Source of the DNA: Citrobacter youngae ATCC 29220
GTDB lineage: Bacteria; Pseudomonadota; Gammaproteobacteria; Enterobacterales; Enterobacteriaceae
Reading direction: 5' to 3'
Assembly (NCBI RefSeq): GCF_000155975.1
Contig: NZ_GG730303.1
Span: 248,611 to 312,610 of the forward strand
DNA: 64,000 bases
The notes under the pieces: generated by a model
Database searches by the model: none
What the model was told of the DNA's origin: nothing
What the model saw: the letters and a program-made list of their open reading frames with translations, nothing else
Program-made: the position numbers and the translations under genes
Shown: positions 28,054 to 36,779 of the stretch, one piece after another
Numbering within the stretch: position 1 is the first letter of the stretch
How the letters are laid out: each line of letters starts with the position of its first letter

Positions 28054-29322
28054 ATGAAAAATAGTTCAACGGGAAATCGGACTGAATATTATAAAATAAG
28101 TAGTTTTATATTCCTCTATTTCTTTACGTGGTCTGCAAGTATTGGTCTGCTGGCTATCTGGTTAGGGCAAAAAGCGCAATTGAGCGGTACGGTGATCGGC
28201 ACCGTATTTGCCGTGAATGGTATTTTTTCGGTTATTCTGAAACCTGTTTATGGCTATATTCTCGATAAAATAGGGATGAGTAAATATCTGCTCTATTTTG
28301 TCGTGGTGATGTCGGCATTAATGGCACCCTTTTTTATTTATGTCTATCAGCCATTATTACTCTCCAATACAATGCTGGGCATTATCATTGGCGCGATTTA
28401 CTTAAGCTTTGCGTGGTATGCCGGGGTGGCTGCCTGTGAATCGTATTCCGATCGCTACAGTCGCCTGAACGGCATGGAGTTTGGGCAAATCCGCATGTGG
28501 GGGTCACTTGGCTGGGCGGTGGCGTCGTCGTTCTCTGGCCTGTTGTTTAACCTCTCTCCGGCCTATAACTTTATGCTCGGCAGCGTGGCGTCGGTGGTGA
28601 TGCTGGTCGTTCTGCTGACTCTGAAAGTCAATGTCAATGCGGCCAACGCCTCGGAGGTGTTAACCAAAGAGAAAATTGCCCCGGCGGATGTTTACGCCCT
28701 GCTGCGAAATCGCAAATTCTGGGCTTTCTGCCTGTACGTTGCGGGCGTGGCGTGGATGATGTTCATCGCGGAGCAGCAGTTCTCCCGCTACTTCGTCACT
28801 TTCTTCTCGGATGTGCATGAAGGGAACGCCGTGTTTGGCTATCTGGGGACCGTGCAGTCTGGAATGGAATTTGTCATGTACATGGTCATTCCGTTATTTG
28901 TCAATTACGTTGGCGCAAAGCGTGGCCTGCTGATTGTTGGGGCGCTGGTGGGCGCACGGTTGGTTATCTCCGGCCTGTGCGACTCTCACCTGCTCATTTC
29001 TGTGCTGAAACCGCTATACGGTCTGGAGATCTGTTTATTGCTGGTTTCCGTCTTTAAATATATTGCCGAGCATTTTGATAAACGGGTAAATGCGACCATG
29101 TATTTACTGGGTTATCAGGCCATGCTGTATGTCGGTAACGTGGTGGTTTCATCACCCGCCGGATTACTGTATGACCGGATCGGTTTTGAGAAGACCTATA
29201 TCATTATGGGCATTGTGGCGCTGATCTTTACATTGATATCGGCATTTACTTTATCAGCCTGTCAGAGTAAACGTCGCAATAATATTGCTCTCGATATTGC
29301 TGAAAATAATCCTGCAAAATAA
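28054..29322 (+). CDS. LacY-like oligosaccharide:H+ symporter (MFS)
   Basis: A 422-residue major facilitator of the oligosaccharide:H+ symporter type: twelve hydrophobic segments, and a LacY-like TM2-loop-TM3 signature (VFAVNGIFSVILKPVYGYILDKIGMSKYLL). The GQIRMWGSLGWA segment near residue 145 resembles the LacY RARMFGCVGWA substrate-binding region. The substrate is probably a disaccharide or short oligosaccharide bearing an unsaturated uronate, inferred from the neighbouring GH88 enzyme. I start at the ATG at 28054, preceded by GCGAGGATGGT; upstream in-frame ATGs lie inside the DUF2264 gene. It is 10 bases after that gene and 23 bases before the GH88 gene, so the three form one operon. Confidence 0.85.
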   Translation: MKNSSTGNRTEYYKISSFIFLYFFTWSASIGLLAIWLGQKAQLSGTVIGTVFAVNGIFSVILKPVYGYILDKIGMSKYLLYFVVVMSALMAPFFIYVYQPLLLSNTMLGIIIGAIYLSFAWYAGVAACESYSDRYSRLNGMEFGQIRMWGSLGWAVASSFSGLLFNLSPAYNFMLGSVASVVMLVVLLTLKVNVNAANASEVLTKEKIAPADVYALLRNRKFWAFCLYVAGVAWMMFIAEQQFSRYFVTFFSDVHEGNAVFGYLGTVQSGMEFVMYMVIPLFVNYVGAKRGLLIVGALVGARLVISGLCDSHLLISVLKPLYGLEICLLLVSVFKYIAEHFDKRVNATMYLLGYQAMLYVGNVVVSSPAGLLYDRIGFEKTYIIMGIVALIFTLISAFTLSACQSKRRNNIALDIAENNPAK

Positions 29323-29345
29323 TTTACGTAATAAGGAACCGAAAT

Positions 29346-30536
29346 ATGTTAAATCATATCGTTGAGGAATCGTTGCGCGCATTTCCTGGCAGCCCGGTAA
29401 ATCCCGGCAGTTTTCAGGATCAAATGAGTAGCGCCCGAAAACATGTCCTCGAATTGATTAGCCGTCATTTAACGGAATTCGGTGAACAATTTCCTGCCGA
29501 AACCTGTGTGCAAGGTTTTTACCCGCTGACAGAGAATGTGGAATGGACGACCAGCTTCTGGACCGGGCAGTTATGGCTGGCGTGGGAAATGAGTGGTGAG
29601 AGCAAATTTCGTGAGATGGCGGAGAAACATGTGCGTTCGTTTGGCCTGCGTATTGCCGGACGCCACGATACCAACACCCACGACCTCGGATTTCTCTACA
29701 CGCTTTCCTGTGTGGCGGCCTGGCGATTGACGGGCAATCGCGATGCGCGAGGGTTTTCCCTGATGGCGGCAGAAGCGCTGTTGGAGCGTTTTCATGAAAA
29801 GGCGCAGATCATCCAGGCGTGGGGCGATCTCCGCGATCCCGAACAGGCCGGACGGATGATCATCGACTGCAATATGAATCTGCCGCTGCTGTACTGGGCA
29901 AGCGAGCAAACGGGCGATCCGCGTTTTGCGCTTGCCGCCAAAGCGCACGTTGCGCAGGCGGCAAAATATCTGATCCGCCAGGATGCGTCGACCTTCCACA
30001 CCTACTATATGGACGTGCAAACCGGCGCGCCGCGTTACGGTAATACGCAGCAAGGCTATGCCGATGATTCTTGCTGGTCGCGTGGGCAGGCATGGGGAAT
30101 TTATGGTTTCCTGCTGAGCTATATCTACACCGGCGATACCCGGATGGTGCAATTGTCGAAAAAGCTGGCCAACTACTTTCTTAATCGCCTGCCGGAAGAT
30201 GCCGTTTGCCATTGGGATCTGGCATTAGTTGGAACCGATGCGCTGCGTGATTCGTCTTCGGCGGCGATTGCTGTCTGCGGTCTGCTGGAGCTGATTAAAC
30301 ACCTGCCGGTGACCGATCCGGATCGCGAGCGTTATCAGCAGTGGGCGATGGGGATCATGTCTTCGCTGACCAGGCATTATCTGATGGGTAAAGATGAGCA
30401 GGGGAACGGGCTACTGAAGCACTCGGTGTATCACCTGTCGAGCAACAAAGGGGTCGATGAGTGTGCAAGCTGGGGGGATTATTTCTACGTTGAAGCGTTA
30501 ATGCGCTTCACTCAGAGCTGGAAGCTGTACTGGTAA
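29346..30536 (+). CDS. GH88 unsaturated glucuronyl hydrolase
   Basis: A 396-residue glycoside hydrolase of family 88, which hydrates the 4,5-double bond of unsaturated uronic acids at the non-reducing end of lyase products, releasing a 5-keto-4-deoxyuronate. The two catalytic aspartates of Bacillus UGL (Asp88 and Asp149) correspond to D113 (NTHDLGF) and D174 (IIDCNMNLPLL); their spacing of 61 residues is identical. Further family segments are SFWTGQLWLAWE (~70-81) and DDSCWSRGQAWGIYGF. No signal peptide is present, so it acts on imported sugars. The product would enter the KduI-KduD-KdgK route encoded elsewhere. It ends the operon; AAGGAACC is the ribosome site before the ATG at 29346. Confidence 0.9.
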   Translation: MLNHIVEESLRAFPGSPVNPGSFQDQMSSARKHVLELISRHLTEFGEQFPAETCVQGFYPLTENVEWTTSFWTGQLWLAWEMSGESKFREMAEKHVRSFGLRIAGRHDTNTHDLGFLYTLSCVAAWRLTGNRDARGFSLMAAEALLERFHEKAQIIQAWGDLRDPEQAGRMIIDCNMNLPLLYWASEQTGDPRFALAAKAHVAQAAKYLIRQDASTFHTYYMDVQTGAPRYGNTQQGYADDSCWSRGQAWGIYGFLLSYIYTGDTRMVQLSKKLANYFLNRLPEDAVCHWDLALVGTDALRDSSSAAIAVCGLLELIKHLPVTDPDRERYQQWAMGIMSSLTRHYLMGKDEQGNGLLKHSVYHLSSNKGVDECASWGDYFYVEALMRFTQSWKLYW

Positions 30537-30574
30537 GGAGTGCCTGGTTACCGGGCCTGGGGATTGAAATATAA

Positions 30575-30606
30575 GCCGGATACGTCTGCTTGTGGCGTTA
30601 TCCGGC
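30575..30606. repeat. REP-like inverted repeat between the GH88 gene and ygiN
   Basis: GCCGGATA and its complement TATCCGGC flank ~15 bases. It is a shortened REP between convergent genes, with no T-run next to it, and marks the right boundary of the accessory locus. Confidence 0.6.
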
Positions 30607-30618
30607 AAATGGACAATC

Positions 30619-30933
30619 TTAAATACCCGACTCCAGAATACGAATATTCATCTCCAGCACATCGCCTTTGACGGCTTCGCTGTAGGCTTTCATATGCGGG
30701 GTCTGCAAATGCGCTTCAAGATGCGCGATGCTTTCCCACTGTTCAATCATCACGATTGAATCCGGGGCTGTAGTCTGAAAACTCACGCCAGCGGCATGAT
30801 CCACCATCGGCGCATAGCCGTGGCAGCCTTCTTCCTGCAAAACGGTTGGAACGATTTTAGCGAACTGATCCAGTACCGCCTGGCGGTGATGTTGACCTGG
30901 ACGTGTACGGATTTCTGCAATAACGGTAAGCAT
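30619..30933 (-). CDS. ygiN: Quinol monooxygenase YgiN
   Basis: YgiN is an ABM-fold (antibiotic biosynthesis monooxygenase) dimer that oxidises menadiol-type quinols to quinones and is thought to form a cycle with the reductase MdaB. The 104 residues match E. coli in length and begin MLTVIAEIRTRPGQH, with the ferredoxin-like core and a SIVMIEQWESIAHLEAHLQTPHM segment typical of the ABM family. It lies 30 bases downstream of mdaB on the same strand, supporting co-transcription. In E. coli it adjoins parE directly; here 5.4 kb are inserted between them. Confidence 0.96.
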   Translation of the reverse strand: MLTVIAEIRTRPGQHHRQAVLDQFAKIVPTVLQEEGCHGYAPMVDHAAGVSFQTTAPDSIVMIEQWESIAHLEAHLQTPHMKAYSEAVKGDVLEMNIRILESGI

Positions 30934-30963
30934 GATTAACTCCTTCTAATTCCAGGTTACCAG

Positions 30964-31545
30964 TTAACCAAAAATTTCGTTCAGATGCTTGCGATATTCT
31001 GCGATATAGCGCGGGACATCCGGCATTTTAATCACGTCATTGGTGATAAAGGTCGGCAGCGCTTCCATTCCCAGGAACTGGTTTGCTTTATGGAACGGGA
31101 GATAAACGCCATCAACCCCAACGCCATGGAAGAACTGATCTTTTTCCGTGAAGGCTTCCATCGGTGCGTTCCAGGTCAGCGACAGCATATATTTCTTGCC
31201 CTGAATCAGCCCGCCGGAACCGTATTTTTTTGACGCATCAGAGCGGGTACGGCCATCGCTGGCGTACAGCGTACCGTGCCCGGCAGTGAACACGTCATCA
31301 ATGTATTTCTTCACCGTCCACGGCGCGCCCATCCACCAACCCGGCATTTGCCAGATAACGGCGTCGGCCCAGACGAAATTCTGCACTTCTGCTTGCACGT
31401 CATAATCGCTGTCAGCGCGTACGACTCTGACATCATGCCCGAGGTCGCGCAGGATACCGTCCGCGACCTCGGTCAGGGTGTCATTCAATTGGCCATTAGA
31501 GTGACCAAATTTTTTCGCACCGTTGATAATCAGGATATTGCTCAT
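30964..31545 (-). CDS. mdaB: NADPH:quinone oxidoreductase MdaB
   Basis: MdaB is an FAD-dependent NADPH quinone reductase protecting against quinone and redox stress. The 193-residue flavodoxin-like protein begins MSNILIINGAKKFGHSNGQL (phosphate-binding loop for FAD) and has the WQMPGWWMGAPWTVKKYIDDVF segment lining the active site near residues 66-87. It is followed by ygiN and lies 109 bases downstream of qseC. The ygiZ gene found between qseC and mdaB in E. coli is absent. Confidence 0.97.
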   Translation of the reverse strand: MSNILIINGAKKFGHSNGQLNDTLTEVADGILRDLGHDVRVVRADSDYDVQAEVQNFVWADAVIWQMPGWWMGAPWTVKKYIDDVFTAGHGTLYASDGRTRSDASKKYGSGGLIQGKKYMLSLTWNAPMEAFTEKDQFFHGVGVDGVYLPFHKANQFLGMEALPTFITNDVIKMPDVPRYIAEYRKHLNEIFG

Positions 31546-31654
31546 TTTGTGTCCTTAAAGAATAACGTTTGAGGACGATTTTACGCTGATGATCGGTACG
31601 GTGAAATTAGCAAAATGTGCAAAGTCTTTTGCTGACTGCGCAACAATAACGCCG

Positions 31655-33004
31655 TTACCAACCGATCTTCGCTTCAAACCCTCCTTCCGGAGCATTTCCA
31701 AACGAGGCCGACATTCTGTGTAAGGTCGCAATTCGACGCACAATTGACAGGCCCAGACCGCTGCCGGTCACGCTTTGTCCCGGCGGGCGATAAAAGCGTT
31801 CTCCGATGTGCGTCAGGACTTCCGGCGCAATGCCTGGGCCATTATCTTTAACGCTAAAATTACGGGCGTTGAGCGTTACTTCCACAATGCTTCCCCGGGG
31901 GCTATAGCGAATCGCATTATCCAGCAGATTTCGCACCATCAGGCTGAGTAACAGCGGCTGTCCGGTACACGTGATGCCGTGCGCGTTAATTTGCAAACGT
32001 ACGTCAATGTGCGCCTGCTGGGCCGAATGGTAGATATCCATCACCGAGGATTGCAGTAGCTCCTCCAGCGAGATTTTCGCCACATCCTGAAGGTTGTCGA
32101 GGGAATCAAGGCGCGAAAGCGTCAGTAACTGATCGACCAGACGCGTGGCGCGATCGATCCCGGCCTGCATCTGCATTAAGGCTTTTTGCCTTGCCTGCGG
32201 GTCATCGTCCGACAGTTGCGCCACTTCGGTTTGCACTTTCAGCGCCGTCAATGGACTACGCAGCTCGTGGGCGGCATCTGAAGTAAAGCGCCGTTCACGT
32301 ACCATGGTGGTATGAATACGGGTGAAAAGTTGGTTGAGTGATTCAACCAACGGGCGGACTTCGCCAGGAATGCCTTTCAAACTGAGCGGTTCTTCTGATT
32401 CCGGGTCGCGTAAACGCAGGGCCTGCGCCAGTTTTTTCAGCGGCTTAAGTTCAAGACTTAACAAAACTATCAGGATCAACAGCATCAGCGGCAACGCGAC
32501 TAACCAGGGAACCAACTGCGCTGTCACAATCGCCAAAGCCATATCTTCGCGGTATTCCCATTCCTGACCAACAACGATTCGATACTTTTTATCCGCGGAA
32601 GTTAGCCAGACAAAACGCCATTTATCGTTGTCACCATTCAGATACCCATCGTCAAAACCTTCCCGGCGATAGCTATAGGGAATGTACTGACCATTGTCGC
32701 CATCGTGAAGAACCATTTTTCCTTCTGGCGTGTAGGCCGCAAAGGTCAGTACATCGTCATCAATGTGACCATGTTTGAATTTTTTCGGGGTATGCGCGAT
32801 GCGTTCAGACGCTTTGAGTTCATCAAGATCCAGCGTGACAAGACGCTTGGCGAACAGCATTTGCTGCGTGTCGAACATCTCATTCACGTTATCGGTGGTT
32901 TGCTTCCAGGCGACAAAGCTGGAAATCAGCCAGGTCACTAAAACCAAAATCATGAAGATAAGCGTTAGCCTGATGCGCAGGCTGAGGCGTTGTGCGAGTT
33001 TCAT
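31655..33004 (-). CDS. qseC: Sensor histidine kinase QseC
   Basis: QseC senses AI-3/catecholamine-type signals and phosphorylates QseB, affecting motility and virulence genes. The 449 residues show two membrane spans (~13-34 and ~160-185), a periplasmic sensor domain between them, a HAMP-like region, the phosphoacceptor H in [20 protein letters not shown] (H246 in E. coli), and the ATPase N, G1 and G2 boxes ([28 protein letters not shown]). It overlaps the qseB stop by four bases (ATGA), so it is translated coupled to qseB. Confidence 0.97.
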   Translation of the reverse strand: MKLAQRLSLRIRLTLIFMILVLVTWLISSFVAWKQTTDNVNEMFDTQQMLFAKRLVTLDLDELKASERIAHTPKKFKHGHIDDDVLTFAAYTPEGKMVLHDGDNGQYIPYSYRREGFDDGYLNGDNDKWRFVWLTSADKKYRIVVGQEWEYREDMALAIVTAQLVPWLVALPLMLLILIVLLSLELKPLKKLAQALRLRDPESEEPLSLKGIPGEVRPLVESLNQLFTRIHTTMVRERRFTSDAAHELRSPLTALKVQTEVAQLSDDDPQARQKALMQMQAGIDRATRLVDQLLTLSRLDSLDNLQDVAKISLEELLQSSVMDIYHSAQQAHIDVRLQINAHGITCTGQPLLLSLMVRNLLDNAIRYSPRGSIVEVTLNARNFSVKDNGPGIAPEVLTHIGERFYRPPGQSVTGSGLGLSIVRRIATLHRMSASFGNAPEGGFEAKIGW

Positions 33005-33660
33005 GCGTCACCCAGGGTGTAGCCTATGCCATGCACGGTACGGATAAAGTCGCTGCCGAGCTTACGGCGTAAGTGATGGACGTGTACTTCAACCGCATTG
33101 CTGGAGACGTTTTCGTCCCAGGTATACAGTTTTTCCTCGATCAGTTTGCGGGGCAGGACGCGGCCCTTGTTGCGCATAAGCAGCTCCAGCAGCGCAAACT
33201 CTTTGGGCTTAAGAGACAACGGTTCGCCCGCCGCCGTGGCGACCAGCGCGCCGGGATCGAGCGTCACCTCGCCATGGCGCAATGTATTGCTGGCCTGGCC
33301 GCTGGCACGGCGCACCAGCGCCTCCAGCCTGGCGGCAACTTCGATCAGCGCGAAGGGTTTGCACAGATAGTCATCCGCGCCCAGACGTAAGCCTTCAACG
33401 CGTTCCGCCAGCGCGTCGCGGGCGGTCAGAATCAGCACCGGTTCCTGCTTACCGTTGGCTCGCCATTCGCGCAGGATGTCCCGCCCGTCTATGCCTGGCA
33501 GCGTCAGGTCGAGGATCACCGCATCGTAAGGGGCGCTGTAGAGCGCTTCTTTCCCCTGACGGCCTTCGGTAAACCAGTCGATGCTAAAACCCATTTTACT
33601 CAGACCTGTTTTAAGGCCATCGCCAATCAACGTATCATCTTCAACCAGTAAAATGCGCAT
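33001..33660 (-). CDS. qseB: Response regulator QseB
   Basis: QseB is the OmpR/PhoB-type regulator of the QseBC pair. The 219-residue protein has the receiver domain (1-~115; acidic pocket E8/D9/D10-type, phosphoacceptor D51 in [10 protein letters not shown]79-type LTARD, K101-type CKPF) and a winged-helix DNA-binding domain (~125-219; [27 protein letters not shown]). I use the ATG at 33658-33660 (MRILLVEDD); a longer frame reaching 34065 adds unrelated residues across the promoter and the ygiW gene. It is divergent from ygiW. Confidence 0.97.
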   Translation of the reverse strand: MRILLVEDDTLIGDGLKTGLSKMGFSIDWFTEGRQGKEALYSAPYDAVILDLTLPGIDGRDILREWRANGKQEPVLILTARDALAERVEGLRLGADDYLCKPFALIEVAARLEALVRRASGQASNTLRHGEVTLDPGALVATAAGEPLSLKPKEFALLELLMRNKGRVLPRKLIEEKLYTWDENVSSNAVEVHVHHLRRKLGSDFIRTVHGIGYTLGDA

Positions 33661-33745
33661 ATATTCTTCCCTGCGATAACTCTCTTTGTCGCCAGTAAAC
33701 CTTGTAGCCGCCGCGTCTGTACAGCAAAAAAGAATCTTTTTTTTC

Positions 33746-33762
33746 CTTAAGAACTTGTTAAG
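33746..33762 (+). promoter_or_regulatory. PmrA-box-like repeat between qseB and ygiW
   Basis: CTTAAG-AACTT-GTTAAG matches the PmrA (BasR) box YTTAAK-N5-YTTAAK in all but one position. It lies 86 bases upstream of the qseB start and 50 bases upstream of ygiW. PmrA control of qseBC has been reported in E. coli, and QseB recognises related sites, so it could serve either regulator. Confidence 0.55.
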
Positions 33763-33811
33763 GATTAACTTATTTAATAGTCGTAAACCAACATGAAAGG
33801 GAGACATGACG

Positions 33812-34207
33812 ATGAAAAAATTAGCTGCAATAGTTGCCGTAATGGCACTGTGTTCCGCACCTGTTCTGGCAGCGCAGCAGGGCGGCTTCTCTGGACCTAC
33901 GACGACGACCCAAAGCCAAAGCGGTGGATTTGTCGGCCCGAACGGTAGCAGTACGACGGTAGCTAGCGCTAAATCACTGCGTGATGATACCTGGGTAACG
34001 CTGCGCGGAAACATCGTTGAGCGTATTTCCGACGATCTGTATGTGTTCAAAGATGCGACCGGCACGGTGAATGTGGATATTGATCATAAGCGCTGGAACG
34101 GCGTAACCGTAACGCCGCAGGATGTGGTTGAGATCCAGGGCGAAGTGGATAAAGACTGGAACTCCGTTGAAATCGACGTGAAACAGATTAGCAAAGTTGC
34201 TAAATAA
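33812..34207 (+). CDS. ygiW: Periplasmic BOF-domain protein YgiW (VisP)
   Basis: YgiW is a small periplasmic stress protein of the bacterial OB-fold (BOF, DUF388) family; the Salmonella homolog VisP binds peptidoglycan and modulates LPS modification. The 131-residue precursor has a signal peptide (1-~20, ending VLA) and a mature OB-fold with [36 protein letters not shown] (positions ~55-90). The ATG at 33812 has GGGAG 8 bases upstream; the in-frame ATG at 33806 is only 2 bases from it. It is divergent from qseBC and shares its control region. Confidence 0.95.
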   Translation: MKKLAAIVAVMALCSAPVLAAQQGGFSGPTTTTQSQSGGFVGPNGSSTTVASAKSLRDDTWVTLRGNIVERISDDLYVFKDATGTVNVDIDHKRWNGVTVTPQDVVEIQGEVDKDWNSVEIDVKQISKVAK

Positions 34208-34216
34208 TCCCCATCC

Positions 34217-34242
34217 GGGCCGCATTCGCGGCCCTTTTCTTT
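34217..34242 (+). terminator. Rho-independent terminator of ygiW
   Basis: Stem GGGCCGC-ATTC-GCGGCCC followed by TTTTCTTT, 9 bases after the ygiW stop. Confidence 0.9.
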
Positions 34243-34325
34243 GTGACTCAACACGCCAGATAGGGTAGTATCTGCGGCAATATTGCCCTTCAGTAGAGGG
34301 GTACAAAGTTGAGGAACCACGATTA

Positions 34326-36584
34326 ATGAGCGATATGGCAGAGCGCCTGGCGCTGCATGAATTCACGGAAAACGCCTATCTGAACTACTCCATGTACGTC
34401 ATCATGGACAGGGCGTTGCCCTTTATTGGCGATGGTTTGAAACCCGTTCAGCGTCGCATCGTGTATGCGATGTCCGAACTGGGGCTGAATGCCAGCGCCA
34501 AATTTAAAAAATCCGCCCGTACCGTCGGTGACGTGCTGGGTAAATACCACCCACACGGCGACAGCGCTTGTTATGAAGCGATGGTGCTGATGGCGCAGCC
34601 GTTTTCTTACCGTTATCCGCTGGTTGACGGGCAGGGAAACTGGGGGGCGCCGGACGATCCGAAATCCTTCGCGGCGATGCGTTATACCGAATCTCGCCTG
34701 TCTAAATATGCGGAAGTCCTGCTGGGGGAACTCGGTCAGGGAACGTCAGACTGGGTGCCAAACTTCGACGGCACCATGCAGGAGCCGAAGATGCTGCCTG
34801 CGCGTCTGCCGAATATTCTGCTGAACGGTACGACCGGTATTGCCGTTGGTATGGCGACGGACATTCCGCCGCACAACCTGCGTGAAGTCGCCAAAGCGGC
34901 GATTACCCTGATTGAGCAGCCGAAAACAACGCTCGATCAGCTCCTGGATATCGTGCAGGGACCGGATTACCCGACTGAAGCTGAAATTATTACCTCGCGT
35001 GCGGAGATTCGTAAGATTTACGAAAACGGACGCGGCTCCGTGCGCATGCGTGCGGTATGGACGAAAGAAGACGGCGCGGTGGTGATTTCCGCGCTGCCGC
35101 ATCAGGTTTCCGGGGCAAAAGTGCTGGAGCAGATCGCTGCGCAAATGCGCAATAAAAAGCTGCCGATGGTAGACGACCTGCGCGACGAATCAGATCACGA
35201 AAACCCGACCCGTCTGGTGATTGTCCCGCGCTCCAATCGCGTGGATATGGAGCAGGTGATGAATCACCTGTTTGCCACCACCGATCTGGAAAAAAGCTAC
35301 CGCATCAACCTGAACATGATCGGCCTCGACGGTCGCCCGGCGGTGAAAAACCTGCTGGAGATCCTCACCGAATGGCTGGCGTTCCGCCGTGATACCGTGC
35401 GCCGTCGCCTGAACTATCGTCTGGAAAAAGTGCTTAAGCGCCTGCATATCCTTGAAGGTTTGCTGGTGGCGTTCCTCAACATTGACGAAGTGATCGAAAT
35501 TATTCGTCATGAAGATGAACCTAAGCCTGAGCTGATGTCACGGTTTGGCATTTCTGAAACCCAGGCCGAAGCCATCCTTGAGCTGAAGTTGCGCCACCTT
35601 GCCAAACTCGAAGAGATGAAAATCCGCGGTGAGCAGGATGAACTGGCGAAAGAGCGCGATCAGCTGCAGGCCATTCTCGCTTCCGAGCGTAAAATGAATA
35701 ACCTGCTGAAGAAAGAGCTGCAGGCTGATGCCGAGGCCTATGGCGACGATCGCCGTTCTCCGCTGCAGGAGCGTGAAGAAGCGAAGGCGATGAGCGAGCA
35801 CGACATGCTGCCGTCAGAGCCGGTAACCATTGTGCTGTCCCAGAGTGGCTGGGTGCGTAGCGCGAAAGGCCACGACATCGACGCGCCGGGATTAAGCTAT
35901 AAAGCGGGCGACAGCTTTAAGTCTGCAGTGAAGGGCAAGAGCAACCAGCCGGTGGTGTTCGTGGACTCGACCGGTCGCAGCTACGCTATCGACCCGATTA
36001 CGCTGCCGTCGGCACGCGGTCAGGGTGAACCGCTGACCGGTAAGCTCACGCTGCCGCCGGGCGCGACGGTTGAGCATATGCTGATGGAAAACGACGATCG
36101 GAAACTGCTGATGGCATCCGATGCGGGCTACGGTTTTGTCTGCACCTTCAATGACCTGGTTGCGCGTAACCGTGCGGGTAAGGCATTGATTACCCTGCCA
36201 GAAAATGCACACGTCATGCCGCCAGTGGTGATTGAAGATGAAACCGATATGCTGCTGGCGATAACGACGGCTGGCCGCATGTTGATGTTCCCGGTAAGCG
36301 ATTTGCCGCAGTTGTCGAAAGGCAAAGGGAACAAGATTATCAATATTCCTTCAGCGGAAGCGGCGAAAGGCGAAGATAGCCTGGCGCTGCTCTATGTGCT
36401 GCCGCCACAGAGCACGCTGACTATCCACGTCGGTAAGCGCAAAATTAAACTGCGTCCTGAAGAGTTGCAGAAAGTCACCGGCGAGCGTGGCCGCCGCGGT
36501 ACGCTAATGCGTGGTTTGCAGCGTATCGATCGCATTGAAATTGACTCGCCTCGACGCGCCAGTCACGGCGACAGCGAAGAATAA
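34326..36584 (+). CDS. parC: Topoisomerase IV subunit A ParC
   Basis: ParC cleaves and rejoins DNA in topoisomerase IV, decatenating daughter chromosomes with ParE. The 752 residues match E. coli; the catalytic tyrosine is Y120 in AAMRYTES, inside the winged-helix/tower breakage-reunion domain, and a C-terminal beta-pinwheel domain follows (~residues 500-740). The quinolone-determining positions are wild-type: S80 and E84 in [12 protein letters not shown]. Upstream, the mqsRA toxin-antitoxin genes and ygiV/ygiS that lie between ygiW and parC in E. coli are absent; only a terminator and a ~80-base promoter region separate the two genes. Confidence 0.98.
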   Translation: MSDMAERLALHEFTENAYLNYSMYVIMDRALPFIGDGLKPVQRRIVYAMSELGLNASAKFKKSARTVGDVLGKYHPHGDSACYEAMVLMAQPFSYRYPLVDGQGNWGAPDDPKSFAAMRYTESRLSKYAEVLLGELGQGTSDWVPNFDGTMQEPKMLPARLPNILLNGTTGIAVGMATDIPPHNLREVAKAAITLIEQPKTTLDQLLDIVQGPDYPTEAEIITSRAEIRKIYENGRGSVRMRAVWTKEDGAVVISALPHQVSGAKVLEQIAAQMRNKKLPMVDDLRDESDHENPTRLVIVPRSNRVDMEQVMNHLFATTDLEKSYRINLNMIGLDGRPAVKNLLEILTEWLAFRRDTVRRRLNYRLEKVLKRLHILEGLLVAFLNIDEVIEIIRHEDEPKPELMSRFGISETQAEAILELKLRHLAKLEEMKIRGEQDELAKERDQLQAILASERKMNNLLKKELQADAEAYGDDRRSPLQEREEAKAMSEHDMLPSEPVTIVLSQSGWVRSAKGHDIDAPGLSYKAGDSFKSAVKGKSNQPVVFVDSTGRSYAIDPITLPSARGQGEPLTGKLTLPPGATVEHMLMENDDRKLLMASDAGYGFVCTFNDLVARNRAGKALITLPENAHVMPPVVIEDETDMLLAITTAGRMLMFPVSDLPQLSKGKGNKIINIPSAEAAKGEDSLALLYVLPPQSTLTIHVGKRKIKLRPEELQKVTGERGRRGTLMRGLQRIDRIEIDSPRRASHGDSEE

Positions 36585-36595
36585 CGCTACCGTCC

Positions 36596-36625
36596 GGCTC
36601 TCCCTGTTTTAGCCCAGGGAGAGCC
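36596..36625 (+). terminator. Stem-loop after parC
   Basis: GGCTCTCCCTG pairs perfectly with CAGGGAGAGCC around an 8-base loop, 11 bases after the parC stop. It lacks a proper T-run (AACATTAAAAATT follows), so it is a weak terminator or a 3'-end stabiliser. Confidence 0.55.
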
Positions 36626-36779
36626 AACATTAAAAATTCCCGTGAAACCGTTGTTTATTCGTGCGTTGCGATTAACAATACGCTTTTCCAGAGAGCCGCC
36701 CTTAACAAAGCCCTAACCTGATACCGTGTGATGAATCAGGTGACGTAAAATGCGAGGCTCTTAGGCCTTAGAGGTTGTT

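Noticed and set aside
25122-30606. Integrative element signs around the DUF2264 locus (integrase, tRNA target, attachment repeats)
   Set aside because: No integrase, transposase, tRNA end or flanking direct repeat is visible; only REP elements, which are common at other gene ends here.
33661-34065. N-terminal extension of qseB reaching into ygiW
   Set aside because: The added residues cross the promoter region and antisense ygiW, and QseB orthologs begin at MRILLVEDD.
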